NCBI RefSeq assembly: GCF_022682495.2
Contig: NC_071399.1
Span: 11,265,342 to 11,329,341 of the forward strand
DNA length: 64,000 nucleotides
Reading direction: 5' to 3'
Origin: Desmodus rotundus
Taxonomy: Eukaryota; Chordata; Mammalia; Chiroptera; Phyllostomidae
A program made the position numbers and the translations under genes. How positions within the stretch are numbered: the stretch's first letter is position 1; each line of letters begins with the position of its first letter. Shown piece by piece: positions 25,101-35,530 of this stretch. The notes under the pieces are model-generated. The model saw nothing but the letters and a program-made list of their open reading frames with translations. It was not told where the DNA came from and ran no database searches.

Positions 25101-27555
25101 TTCTAGAACTATGCTGGCTAGCAACAGACTCATTACCCCTTTAATTATTAGAAACACACTCATTATTCTTTCTACTTTATCTCAGTGGCAGAAATCTAGG
25201 CTGAAAAACTAAAGATCTGACTCTGATCTGTGGCTACTACTTCTTCCCAGAAAAGAGTATTTCGTCAGGAATCTGGAGCCACTTGCTGTTCTTTAGGAGA
25301 GATCGTCAGCTTCTAGATGTCTCTGATGGTTTCGCCATGATCATATGTCTCAGAGGAGGAAAAAAATTACTTTAAAAAATTGGAACTAACACATAAATCT
25401 AAAATCAAAGATAACAGACATCACCAGAGAATCAATTCATACTACTCTGCTATAAATCTATTACAGGAGACACAATCTCTCTCTGAACCAAAACATTCAG
25501 CACAGAAATGAAGTAAATGCAGAAAAAAATCTTATTGAGATGATGAATTCTACAAGAAATTTATGGTATAGCTCAGTTTTTCTATTACAGGTTTTATTAG
25601 GAGCCTGGGATTAAAATTGGATACCTTCAGGATCTAATATACAGATAATTTTTCTTGTGCCTTTCCATTTTGGCTACAAACTTACCCACTCAGTTAATAA
25701 TAGTAAATCCAGAACATGAAAAGAATTCTTCATGTAAGAATATTTTTAAAAGGGAGTCAGAGGACGTTTCATCAGCAGAGTTGGAGCATTACATAAGTTA
25801 ATTGGGCATTTCTCTAATTGCCTATTTTTTAGTGGAGGAAACACAAATTTAGAAGGCAACTAATGTTGTGTCCCTGCATTGTGTTGATCTGTCTGCCGAT
25901 GCTAGTTTCATTAGTCACAAATATGTAGATGTGTTCCATGTTCTTGTTTTAAATTTATGTCTGTTACATTTCTTTGTTTTCTTATAGAACCAACTTTTCT
26001 GATCTAACATAACTGGAAAAAGGAGGTGCAGAGAAACCTTTGGGATTGTGGTAAGGACAACTGGTCACTTAGAATGTGAGTGGCAGAGCCGTTCTGGGCG
26101 CTTAGGTAGTCCCTGCATTGTTGAATTACGCATTACCAGGTGATCCACATCACCAAGTCGCACCTAGCATTCCATACACAGACATCTCTTGCTATACGAG
26201 TAAGCGATAGACAATACATTTTAGAAGACAGAAATGAATCAAGTTTAATGTAAATTATTACAATGACCACGCACAGAGCACAAAAAAAACACTTTCTTGC
26301 TCATACACTCTCCCAAACTCCCATCAGAAAGATTTCAAGGTCCAGGATAAAAGACAAATTAGCGGGTAACCTAATGTAGGCATGCAAGTTACGATCTCCA
26401 GGATCCAGGATCTTCCTGTGTTTGAGCCTGTTTTCATCTTCTCAGCTAAGCACCTCCTACAGGGGACCACAGCCATCATTTTGCACAAACAGGCTTACGG
26501 TGAGTCACTTGATATCCCTCACAGCAAGCCCTGCAGTGCTGTTTCCCAGCTTGTAGGAAACGGAGGAACTCATCCAGCATTCAGAGTAAGCGGTCAAAAA
26601 TAAAATGTTCCTCACTTTGTGCATTTGCCCAAACCACACTACGTATTTCTGAATATTATGTCACATTTTTCAAAGAAACATAGTAAAAGTAGGTTTCTTT
26701 TGTGGGAAAGAGACATCTGTCATTTAGAGAAAAACATAAGAATAGTACTTCTTTTTTACAAAAAGAACATGTTCAGATGGGTTTTTGTTTTGCCTTAACA
26801 TTAGGTGTGCTGTGCAGAAAGCTTTGTCTCATGTATGTAACACGAGTTCATCATCTGTCAAAACATGTCTGACAAACCTTTCTTCAAAAGGTAGGCCTGC
26901 TCTTGCAATTAAACAAGACTTTGCTCATGATACATCTATTTGGTTAACTCCTGATTAGGGGAGTGGAACAATTTATGCGCCTCAAAAATATAAATATGAG
27001 CATCACTTTTACTGTTTGATATTTGCATGGTGGTTTACAAGTCATTAGCATCTGCTCCTAGTATTTGTCACTAATAATGTTCCAATCTTACACTGAGGAA
27101 GTGGAAAATAAAAGGTTTATACTGACTCAATGCTACCGACTAAATCTCACACAACACAGGATCACTCTTGGATTGAAGTAATTCTAATCCTTCTAATTCA
27201 AGTTTTTCCAAAATAGATAAGAAATGGCCAATCAGAACATTTTCTGATTGCTTTTGTTTGTTTATTTTTGGTTTGCAATATGATATTATTATTACAAGTT
27301 TATGGTAGAGTAAATTTTGCCTTAAAATTTCAAAAACTATGGATAAAATTTGGGTCATTTACAGAAAATATTTATTATATGCTGTACACCTGTATATAAT
27401 TAGAAATAAACATCATTTTTCATTTAATTATTCATGCCATCTTTCTGTTTTAAAGAAATTAAATGAATTCAGTGTAGTTCTTAGGGTCTCTATTGATCTA
27501 CAATAGTGTCCATCCGAGAATCTTTAACATTATATAAATAAATAAAGTTTTCTCT
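22179..27555. other. Long stretch with no recognised repeat
   Basis: More than 5 kb in which I recognise no transposable element, RNA gene or coding exon. It is moderately AT-rich. The two strands carry overlapping frames at 22142-22550 and 24706-25212 that resemble no family known to me. Given the repeat load elsewhere, this is the largest apparent repeat-poor island in the window; very old repeats may be hidden in it. Confidence 0.35.
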
Positions 27556-27559
27556 TATA

Positions 27560-28705
27560 TTGCTGTTGACATCAATTGACAGAGATAGAGCCAAAATATG
27601 ACCTAAAAAGATCTTACTCTGCTGTAAAAATGAGTACCTTAAAACAGAGCTCAAGACTCTTCTTTAAAAAATTATCCAATGCCCCAAAAGGTAACATTCA
27701 CAATGTCGAACATCCAAACAAAAATTAGGATACATTAAAAGAAACAAAAACATACCACCCATAATAAGGAGAAAATAAATCATTTAAACTTTGCTCTGGC
27801 ACAAGTAACAGAATTTGGAGAAATGGACATTAAAATTGTAATCCACACAGCTAATGTCACACTTAGTGGGGAAAGAGCAGACGCTTTAACCTGAAGAACA
27901 GAAATAAGACAAGGAGGCCCACTCTGACCACTTATTTCCAGCCTGTGCACTGTCTCAGAGGTTCCCACCAGGGCTTCAGACAAGAAAAGCAAATAAATGA
28001 AAGATATCTTGATCAGAGAGGAGAAAGGAAACTATATTTTCAGATGACATGATCTCGCATGCAGGAAATCCTAAGGAAACCACGAAACACTATCAGAACT
28101 AATAAATGACTTCAGCAAGGTTGCAACGAACAAGAGATTTCTTACGTACTAATGGTGGGAATATAAGTGGTACAGCCACTAGGGAAAACAGTATGGTGGG
28201 TCCTCAGAAAATTAAGAACAGTACTGCCATAGGACCTGGTAGTCCCACTTCTGGGTGTATGTCTAATGGAAATGCAACGGGGATCTCAGAGACCCTGCCA
28301 CACACCCAGGTCTGTTGCCACATGATGCATCCAAGACACGGAAGCAGCCTAAGTGCTCACTGACAGAGGAATGCATAAGGAAAATGGATACGATTCTAGG
28401 GCATAGGCTCTGTGGGAGCACCGCCCATAGAAACAGAGAGTACAAAGTGACGGGCACACCGTGGGGGATGACGGTAGAGAGGAGACGCCGGTCAAAGGGC
28501 ACAAATTTCCAGGTTAAGATGAATGCACAGCACGGTGACTATGGTCAACAACACAGTGTTGCTGACTTGGAAGTTGCTAAGAGAGTAGATCTCCTGCACC
28601 ACAATAACAACAAAAAATGGTCCTGAGCCGACTGCTGTATACATGCCTGAAGCCATCACTCCGTATGCCTTAACGCACACAATGCTATGTCAGTTATCCT
28701 AGTAA
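27560..28705 (+). pseudogene. L1 copy with large internal gaps, plus strand
   Basis: Three separate L1 regions occur colinearly. About 27640-27835 resembles the segment around the start of ORF1 (cacaatgtcgaacatccaaa, ataataaggagaaaataaat, gaaatggacattaaaattgt). About 27848-28125 is ORF2 reverse-transcriptase region (acacagctaatgtcacactt, gacaaggaggcccactctga, ttttcagatgacatgatctc, the last corresponding to the FADD catalytic motif, followed by tgacttcagcaaggttgca). About 28145-28700 is the ORF2 end and 3' UTR (aatggtgggaatataagtgg, tagtcccacttctgggtgta). The joins skip several kilobases of a normal L1. No frame is intact. Confidence 0.75.
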
Positions 28706-28835
28706 AGCAAAGAAAGAGATAGATATCTGAATTAACAGCCCGACACCTGATGCTCTTTTATAACTTCACATTTTTTATGTTCAATTACAGTTTACATTCA
28801 GTATTATTTTGCATTAGATTTATTACTCTTTACCT

Positions 28836-28881
28836 ATATTCATATGTGTGTGTGTATGTGTATGTATACATATATATATGT
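28836..28881. repeat. TG/TA-rich simple repeat
   Basis: Imperfect tgtgtgtgta and tatatata units. They make the YVCVYVYVYIYI stretch in the open frame 28750-29019, which is therefore not a real protein. Confidence 0.8.
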
Positions 28882-29099
28882 CAAAATGTATCAGCTTATA
28901 TGGAAAGTTTCTTGTGTGGCGATTACATCTCATTAAAAACTACTAAAAATGCTGGGGGTAGGGAGAATATGGTGGCACTAGAATGTGACAGAAGTGACAT
29001 TGTTGACTTCTTGGTCTAGGTCATAAAATGAATTCATCTTCCAATTTGTTTCTCAAAAACTTACTTTAGAACTAGACATACGGTCTGATTACCCTGAGA

Positions 29100-29337
29100 A
29101 CACCAACTTGCTCTTAAAAAGACCAGGCCCACGTTGGAGGAGACACACATGGGTGTCCCATCAACAGCCCTGGCTGAGGTCCAAACAGTAGCAGGCATCG
29201 ATCACAATTCATGTGGAGGAAAGTGTTTCTGGATGATTCTAGGCTGCAGTCAGCAAATTAAAATCAGGAATCAAGCCTTCTCAAAAGCTCAGTCACCGTA
29301 GTACAGAGACAAGTCATTAATTACTGCTATGCTCTGT
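29100..29337 (+). repeat. Old MLT-like LTR fragment, left part
   Basis: Phrases such as gaccaggcccacgttggagg, cagccctggctgaggtcc and gcatcgatcacaattcatg follow the order of a common mammalian MaLR/MLT-like LTR. The remainder of the same repeat lies at 29784-29872, so the retro-insertion between split it. Confidence 0.5.
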
Positions 29338-29347
29338 CTTCATTCTT
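29338..29347. repeat. Target site duplication (left) of the 29.5 kb retro-insertion
   Basis: cttcattctt, identical to 29774-29783. It is followed at once by the T run that is the complement of the insert's A tail. Confidence 0.75.
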
Positions 29348-29584
29348 TTTTTTTAATATTTTTTATTGTTTCCAATGCTCTGTAGTGATATTTAATTTTG
29401 TTAGGTGCATGCATTTTTAATTTAAAAAACTATCAAGTTCCATTTGACCTCAGAATTACATTAAGTCAACCAGGTGATACACTTTGACTTGACATACTCC
29501 ATCTTGTTCCTTTGTCTCCATCTGGTTAAAAGAGAACACATGTGAAGAAAAAGGCTGCAGTAACACCGTTCTACTCCTGTACTT
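29348..29584 (-). pseudogene. Terminal-exon-like tail carried next to a SINE
   Basis: Read on the minus strand from 29584 down, this has a pyrimidine-rich run ending in cttttaaccag (acceptor-like AG at 29523-29522). A segment then starts atggagacaaaggaacaag and reaches a stop at 29458-29456. An AT-rich 3'-UTR-like stretch follows, with AATAAA at 29367-29362 and an A run at 29354-29346. The short frame reads METKEQDGVCQVKVYHLVDLM; I cannot match it to a protein. The layout looks like an intron end plus last exon of an mRNA, copied together with the SINE at 29585-29773. The exon reading is inference; the signals are short and could be chance. Confidence 0.4.
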
Positions 29585-29773
29585 ATTGATTTTTGAGAAT
29601 GGGAAAGAGAGGGAGAATGAGAGGGAGAAAAACATCAATGTGTGGTTGCCTCTTGCATGCCCCCAACTGGGAACCTGGCCCTCAACCCAGGCATGTGCCC
29701 TGGCTGGGAGTGGAACCAATGACCCTTTAGTTCCCAGGCCAGCATTCAATCCACTGAGCTATACCAGCCAGGG
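29585..29773 (-). mobile_element. Ves-type tRNA-derived SINE, minus strand
   Basis: The minus strand starts at 29773 with ccctggctggtatagctcag (head with RNA polymerase III box A). It continues through gtcattggttccactcc (box B region), ccagccagggcacatgcctg and gcaagaggcaaccacacatt to a CT-rich stretch (tctccctctcattctccct) and caaaaatcaataa. This order is the Ves SINE of bats, at full length for its head. Divergence is moderate. Instead of ending in a simple A tail it runs on into non-SINE sequence to 29348, and the pair shares one target duplication. Confidence 0.85.
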
Positions 29774-29783
29774 CTTCATTCTT
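29774..29783. repeat. Target site duplication (right)
   Basis: cttcattctt, directly after the SINE head. It equals 29338-29347. Confidence 0.75.
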
Positions 29784-29872
29784 AATTAAGATTCTATGAG
29801 CACAATAAAATTGTTTCATTAAGCTGCTAAATTTTGTACCAATTTTTTCACATAACAATAGTAGCTAGAACA
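29784..29872 (+). repeat. Old MLT-like LTR fragment, right part
   Basis: gcacaataaaattgtttcat, taagctgctaaattttg and aacaatagtagctagaacac correspond to the 3' part of the repeat begun at 29100-29337. Confidence 0.55.
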
Positions 29873-31540
29873 CTTAGACTGCTTGCTGTGGATAACAATC
29901 ATAAAACCTATATAACATATTGTTAAAAAAACAACTATTTGAGGGCACTGGTTGGCAACCAGAACTGAGGCCACAACTAGAAATAAGGCCACCCTTACCA
30001 GACCGTTACACCGGGTGAGATCGGCACGTCCACGTCATTTTGGCCCTCTCCCAACTAGACAACTCAGGGAGGCAGAAAGCTTCAGTTTTGATTTCGAACT
30101 TCAGAGGACAGAATTTCCGGTTGACAAAATGATGGGAACATTAGAGAGGAAAGGGAGGAGCGACAGAAGGCTTGAACTTCGAACGGTGTGTTTAAAAATT
30201 GTCCCAATTCCCCTGGACTGATCCCTGGCTAGGTCTTCACGCCTGCGATGAGCCTGATCTACAGTGAACCCTATCGAGGTGTGTCACTCACTCCAACACC
30301 ACTGCTTTATTCACTGCTTCGCAAAAGGATGCTCGTGGGGACATGGAGAAGAGCCTGATGAGTGGGTCACCCGTAATTAGTTCACTCCAAATCGCTATAT
30401 CTCTGCATTGTCAAAATCCTCCCATTATACCAAGGCACGTACAGCACCTGGCCTTCATTGCTATAGGCATCCACTGAGTCTAGGATGCAGCCACTGTCTG
30501 CAGAAGCCACAGCCCTCCCCGCTGCCTGAGTCGCTGAATGGAACACGGAATCTCTGGTGAGGGTGGCCTTGAGGTAAGCCCAGCCCAGCCAAAAGCTGTG
30601 CTTCTCTTTCTCGTATCTAAGGAGGATGTTCATCCTAAGATACATTCCCACATATATTTGTCAGACTTTTGATAGTAAAGATTAGCAAAATCTCTGCCTT
30701 CCTGCTGTTATACCAGCTGTTTCCCAAGTTTGCCTGGGTAATTGACTCCTTGAGGCATGCTAGGATTTGGAGGCAGTGAAGTATGGTGGAATAGCACATT
30801 AAAAGAAATTGCTTCTACTTGCAGAGTGGCTTCCTCCTGCCAGGTTGTCATGGGCTATTCAATAGTTCCGTCAGATAGAGGAGGAGAGAAGGCTTCTGTG
30901 GTTAAAGGAGGCGTGGTCAGACTCAGGAGTTCTGCTTATTCTGATTCATTTGGATCTTCCCAAATGTTCGCATACTAGTCATTATCTCTCCACTCTTCCC
31001 CAACCAACAATCTGGCTCTGATTTCTTTATTTCCATCCTTCTCTGCAAATGATATTATAGGATGGTAACAAAGACTCTCTTATCATTCATTCAGTATGCT
31101 CTGCTTCTCTCAGTGTTCCCCAAACTTACTACAGGAGCTCTCTCTAGGCAGGTGGTCCCCTTGCTTTTCCAGGGCAGCACAGGGTTTTAAATCTGCTGAG
31201 CATCCCCACTGTCCCCCTACAGGTTAGTGCAAAGTGGAGGGAGCCCCTGTCCACATGTAAACACTAGTCCCGGTGATCTCTAACTTGTTTACCTGATTTC
31301 CCAGGTTTCCCTCCAGGTCTTTATTTTGTCACTCACAATTTAATGATTTTCTGATATGCTCTTACTTATTCATGTAAAACATAGTATTCTCATGTACTTC
31401 CTTTTTTTGCAAAGCTATTGTGTTTTCTTATATTGATTCCATCCCCACTGCTTTCTATATTCCGGGCATGTTTTACAACATTTCTACCAAGGACACTCTT
31501 TCTTGCATTAGATCTATAAGTTATTTATGTTATCATTCAT
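29873..31540. other. Unassigned sequence with one protein-like minus frame
   Basis: No recognised repeat. The minus-strand open frame 30382-30651 (89 codons, ending VPWYNGRILTMQRYSDLE) has a more protein-like composition than most frames here. I recognise no family, and there is no upstream or downstream continuation or clear splice site. Confidence 0.3.
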
Positions 31541-31544
31541 ACAT

Positions 31545-31668
31545 TAAATAAAACAGGTTTAGAAAATTGAAGCAGTTTGCCAAAGGCTGATAAGAAATGA
31601 AGTGAAGATTGTAGCTCAATAATGTTTAATCCCAGAGCCCAAGAGCTTAACCACTGTGGAAGATATTT
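31545..31668 (-). repeat. MIR SINE fragment, minus strand
   Basis: ttgaagcagtttgccaaagg, ttgtagctcaataatgttta and gagcccaagagcttaaccac follow the reverse complement of the MIR tRNA-related and core regions. Confidence 0.65.
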
Positions 31669-33484
31669 TTCACACATTATATAATATCATGTTGCTTTTA
31701 ACAAATTGTTGTTTTCCTAACCATCTCTACTCAGCATTCTGAACATCGTTGTTCATTTGAAACTGTGACCTTTTTTGTAATTTGAGATCCACTGAAGCAG
31801 CATTCTACCTAGTTAATTGTAATAGGCCCTAAATTCATATTTATCTACAGACCCATTTATTTCTCACCGAATGATGGTTCCCAGATGTCAGTTTCACTTT
31901 TCTCCTCATATAATCAAACCAAGTTTCCATCTGAACTTTATCCTTCTCTAGGATTATGTTAGTTTGCTCTCTTCCCAGAGTATTAGAAGAACCACCTTCC
32001 TTACAGGAGGAAGGGAAATATTTTGGTCAGATTTAGTAGATGGTATCATTAGAAAAAGAAGAGATCTTCCCATTCTCACCAGCAAAAAGCTCTATTTACT
32101 CCACAGGAGTAATTACTCCAAGTTACTGAACAATGTGAGGCAGTAAAGCAGGAAGGAAGCTGACACTCTGGCTCTCCTAAACAAAGGTAAACTAGAAAAA
32201 TGAGTTGGCTTGGAATGAAATGAATATCTGAACCTTAGGCAGACACTTCAAGGAGAACATCTTGCCAGGTGGGTGTCAAGGGAAAGTTCTTTAGTCAATG
32301 TTTTTATTACTAGATACACTAAACACTTAGCTTGCACTGTAATCTAACCCATGGAGATAAGAAAGGACTTGAGGCGTGAATGCCCTTCTGAAAGAAGCCT
32401 TGAAAGTCAGCTGTAAAAAAAAAAAGAAAGTCAGCTGTCGTGAAAAAAGCCAGCTGCCTATTCAGCCATATTTAATACGCAAGTAAGTACATCCCTTAAA
32501 AGGTTGCTTTCAAACGTCTGTCAGTTAAGCCCATTATTCCTTTTACATGCATTAAAAATCAAAGATGCATACCTACAGGAAAGCTCAAGTGTCCATAGGA
32601 CAAAATTAAGGGAGTGTGTTAACCATTAAAATAACTTTTGGTAAGGAGAAGCAATATTTTTGCAAGCAACTCTCAGTAACATAAGTAAAATGCAGTAACA
32701 TAACAGAATTTTAGACTTTAAATGTCTAATAAGCACAACTTTATTGCTAGAGAAACTGAAACAACTTAAGAATGAAAACATCACAATTGATAAACTACTG
32801 TATTTTACTTCACCAAAGAAGTAGAAACCAAAAGCTGAAAATTACAAAAAATAAAATGAAAATTAAAATAATTAATAATATAAGACATAGTTAAAAAGGA
32901 AAATTTCTCAGAATTGGAAACCAGGGATGGATATACATGTTTATCATCTACCAATACTAGAATATTTCTGAATCCTATAAAACATCATCAAAACTTGCAA
33001 GACTAACGTTAATGGGTTATAAAGTCAAAGGAGAAGATACTTCAAAAAATGCAAGAGGAGATTTCATTCAAAGTGATAAATTACAACCCTTAAGTGTCAG
33101 TGTCTTAGCAATGTCAAAAAAAAGCCTTCGGACAGTGCCTGTATTGATGCGAAGAAGCTGACTTCTGCATTGCAAAGAAAAAAATAACTCTTCTGGATAC
33201 ACATATACTAATAATTTTCACCTAGGGCCTTTCTTGAACTTTTGGCTGCCAAAATTTCTCATAGGTTCATGCATGCTAATTTATAGCATGGTGCCAACTG
33301 TTTTACACACTATGATACATTTAAAAACATATGAATGAGATTTCAAAGGTGTACTTTTAATGGATCTAGCCCAGGCATGAAACCGCATCTCTGGCTCCTG
33401 AATATCCATGTATGGTTTAAGATCCATCACATCCGAAATTCTTTGTTTTAACTTTTTATAATAATTATGATTTCTCCTCACTTT
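31669..33484. other. Unassigned AT-rich sequence
   Basis: No repeat family recognised. A short direct repeat, gaaagtcagctgt, occurs at 32402-32414 and 32426-32438 around an A run and is probably a local slippage duplication. Confidence 0.4.
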
Positions 33485-33572
33485 CCTCATCAGTCCTATA
33501 AAGTTATTAACAGTAACTACCTCATAGGATTCTGGGAAGGATTAAATAAAATGTCTAAAATAACCATCGACA
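33485..33572 (+). repeat. MIR core fragment, plus strand
   Basis: actacctcataggattctgg and gaaggattaaataaaatgtc match the MIR region after the tRNA-like head. Confidence 0.6.
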
Positions 33573-33668
33573 GGTACGAGGGAGGATGCCGGTGACATTG
33601 AAACAGTGATGATTACCAAATTCTGCCTCCTCCGTGAAGCCATAGCTGCAAGATGAGACATGTGTGCC

Positions 33669-33932
33669 TAGTGTAAGGTGGCCAACTTTGGCAATTAAAA
33701 ATGCAGGACACCCAATTAAATTTGTATTTTAGATAAATAACCAATGAATGTCTAGTACAAGTATGCAATATTTGGGACAGACTTTAACCAAATGGCGGAT
33801 GAATCAGTAATAAGTTGTTTAGTATAAGTACATCCAAAATATTGCACGGGACCTACTTATTCTAAAAACATGTCCATCGCTTAACTGAAATCCAAATGGC
33901 AGGGTGTCCTGTATTTTATCTGGCAACCCTAG
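33669..33932. mobile_element. Palindromic (fold-back) MER-type element
   Basis: The right end gtgtcctgtattttatctgg caaccctag is an imperfect reverse complement of the left end (gtaaggtggccaac through aaatgcaggacacccaatta). The inner arms also pair (acaagtatgcaatatttggg against ccaaaatattgcacgggacc). The whole could fold into one long imperfect hairpin of about 110 bp per arm. It resembles a known mammalian MER-type palindromic repeat; class and name are not assigned. Confidence 0.65.
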
Positions 33933-34105
33933 TCTAACACAGGTCAGTAAATTTTAAAATCACTTGTAATTTTGTTTTAAAAATGGATTTGTGGCATTAT
34001 TGAATCAGTAATTCAAGACGTATGATGAATCTAATTGTGTAACTGTGTAATTAATCATGTTTATAGTCTAGAGTATTGATAAGGCTATATTATTCAGTAG
34101 AAATT

Positions 34106-34175
34106 GCATAGACCCCAGAGTGAAACCTGGAACTATACTTAAGCGTTGTGTGACCTTGGCCAATATCATAACTTA
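34106..34175 (+). repeat. MIR 5' fragment, plus strand
   Basis: gaccccagagtgaaacctgg and gcgttgtgtgaccttggcca correspond to the MIR tRNA-like part. Confidence 0.55.
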
Positions 34176-34334
34176 CGTGAGCAGATACATTTATTATGGC
34201 AGAAAGTCAACATTGTGCATTTTCTCCCTCCCTTCTCAAATAAATTTTCTAGAATTTTCCATTGTAGTTTGCAAGGGTGAGTCTTGCAAAGGTGAAAGTA
34301 ACAGACTGAGCCAATGAATTAGATGCTAAAAAAG

Positions 34335-34490
34335 GAACAAAAGAGAGATGTCAAAAATAAGCCTACAGTGTGGGTAATGAAGAAGGAAATGGACAGGGTC
34401 AGTACTGAACTTGAGAGAATATAAAAGAAAGCCTGTTTTAGAGGGCAGAAGGTGAGTTTTAGACACAGTGAGTTTGAAACAATGATGACT
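34335..34490 (-). repeat. L2 fragment, minus strand
   Basis: gagatgtcaaaaataagcct, agaaggaaatggacagggtc and agacacagtgagtttgaaac lie in the order of the L2 ORF2 end in reverse complement. Confidence 0.5.
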
Positions 34491-34559
34491 TTTTGTGCGA
34501 ACCTCCCACTGGTCTCCTAAAACATGATCCTTATAATCTTAATTCCCTTATTCCATTAC

Positions 34560-34672
34560 CATTACTCATCGATGAATGAAATAATTTATGGAAAGCACTT
34601 GAAATATTACCTGGAACACAGTCTCAGTTAATGTTGGCCATTGCACACTTTATATTAGTTGTTATTATTTCT
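34560..34672 (+). repeat. MIR 3' fragment, plus strand
   Basis: gaaataatttatggaaagca, cttgaaatattacctggaac and an attagttgttattatttcta ending match the MIR 3' region. Confidence 0.6.
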
Positions 34673-35475
34673 ATTATCTTTTCAACTGACCCATTGAAAT
34701 TGTGAAATCAGTCTTGACTCATTTTTAATATCTACTGAATTTTTTATACCTATCGAGTTTGTTCTAGTCAAGATAGGAAAACCCCAAATTCCCTCCTTTG
34801 CCTTTCTCATGCCTACGAAAAGTCCCCATTTTCTTGATCCTTTATTCAGGCCCAAAATATGTGTATGTTTAAAGAAATATAAGCTTATTACTGAAATGGA
34901 TCACATATATATTTCACAAGTGTTATGAAATAGTTACTCATACTCAGCAAAATTTATAAAGAATCATATTGCCTGTAATCAGAAACTCATTGTGTAATCA
35001 GATATAAAATATTTCACTTTTACCTCCAAACATGCTGACAGACACTCCACTGACACTCCTGCTTCCCGACTTCCTCTGATCTTTACTCAATTGCTGGTCC
35101 TAATCTGCATCCCGGACCCGGTCCTACTTCTTCGCACTTCTCGTTTTGATGAAGTCACCAAAGGCAAGTATTTACCATAATTCGACCCACTCAAATCAAC
35201 ATAAAACCTGATTGAATTCTCTTGTAAAATCTCTTCCTTTGATAGGAATTGAATTGTTACCGGTATAAAAGCTAAAATCAGTACTGGCCTCCATTTTTTA
35301 AAAAAGTATAACTGTTATTTAATGGACAGTTCAAATGGAACATCAGGAAGTCATCAATCTACAGCTGCCTAGGCCTCAAGTTCATTCATTCAACATGAGT
35401 CAAAAGCTGAATCTGGTGTTGATAACGACAGAAATGTAAAATGGTTTCATTCCATTAAAAATATATCCTTCCCCT
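34673..35475. other. Unassigned sequence
   Basis: No gene or repeat recognised. Confidence 0.4.
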
Positions 35476-35477
35476 CC

Positions 35478-35530
35478 CATGTCCCAGGTGCTATGCTAGG
35501 CTTGGAGAAATAAAACCCTAACACAAAGGT
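35478..35530 (-). repeat. Short L2 3'-end remnant
   Basis: tcccaggtgctatgctaggc followed by ttggagaaataaaaccctaa resembles the reverse complement of the L2 terminus. The piece is very short. Confidence 0.4.

Noticed and set aside
28750..29019. Frame with a VYVYVYIYI stretch as a membrane peptide
   Set aside because: The stretch is a translation of a TG/TA simple repeat.
29338..29773. Plain SINE insertion with a simple A tail
   Set aside because: The only exact flanking duplication brackets the SINE plus 237 extra bases, and the tail with T run lies at the far end of that extra sequence.
34106..34672. One MIR split by an L2 insertion
   Set aside because: The L2 piece between the two MIR parts (34335-34490) is an internal L2 fragment without a 3' end, so it does not look like an insertion. 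The MIR parts may be separate copies.
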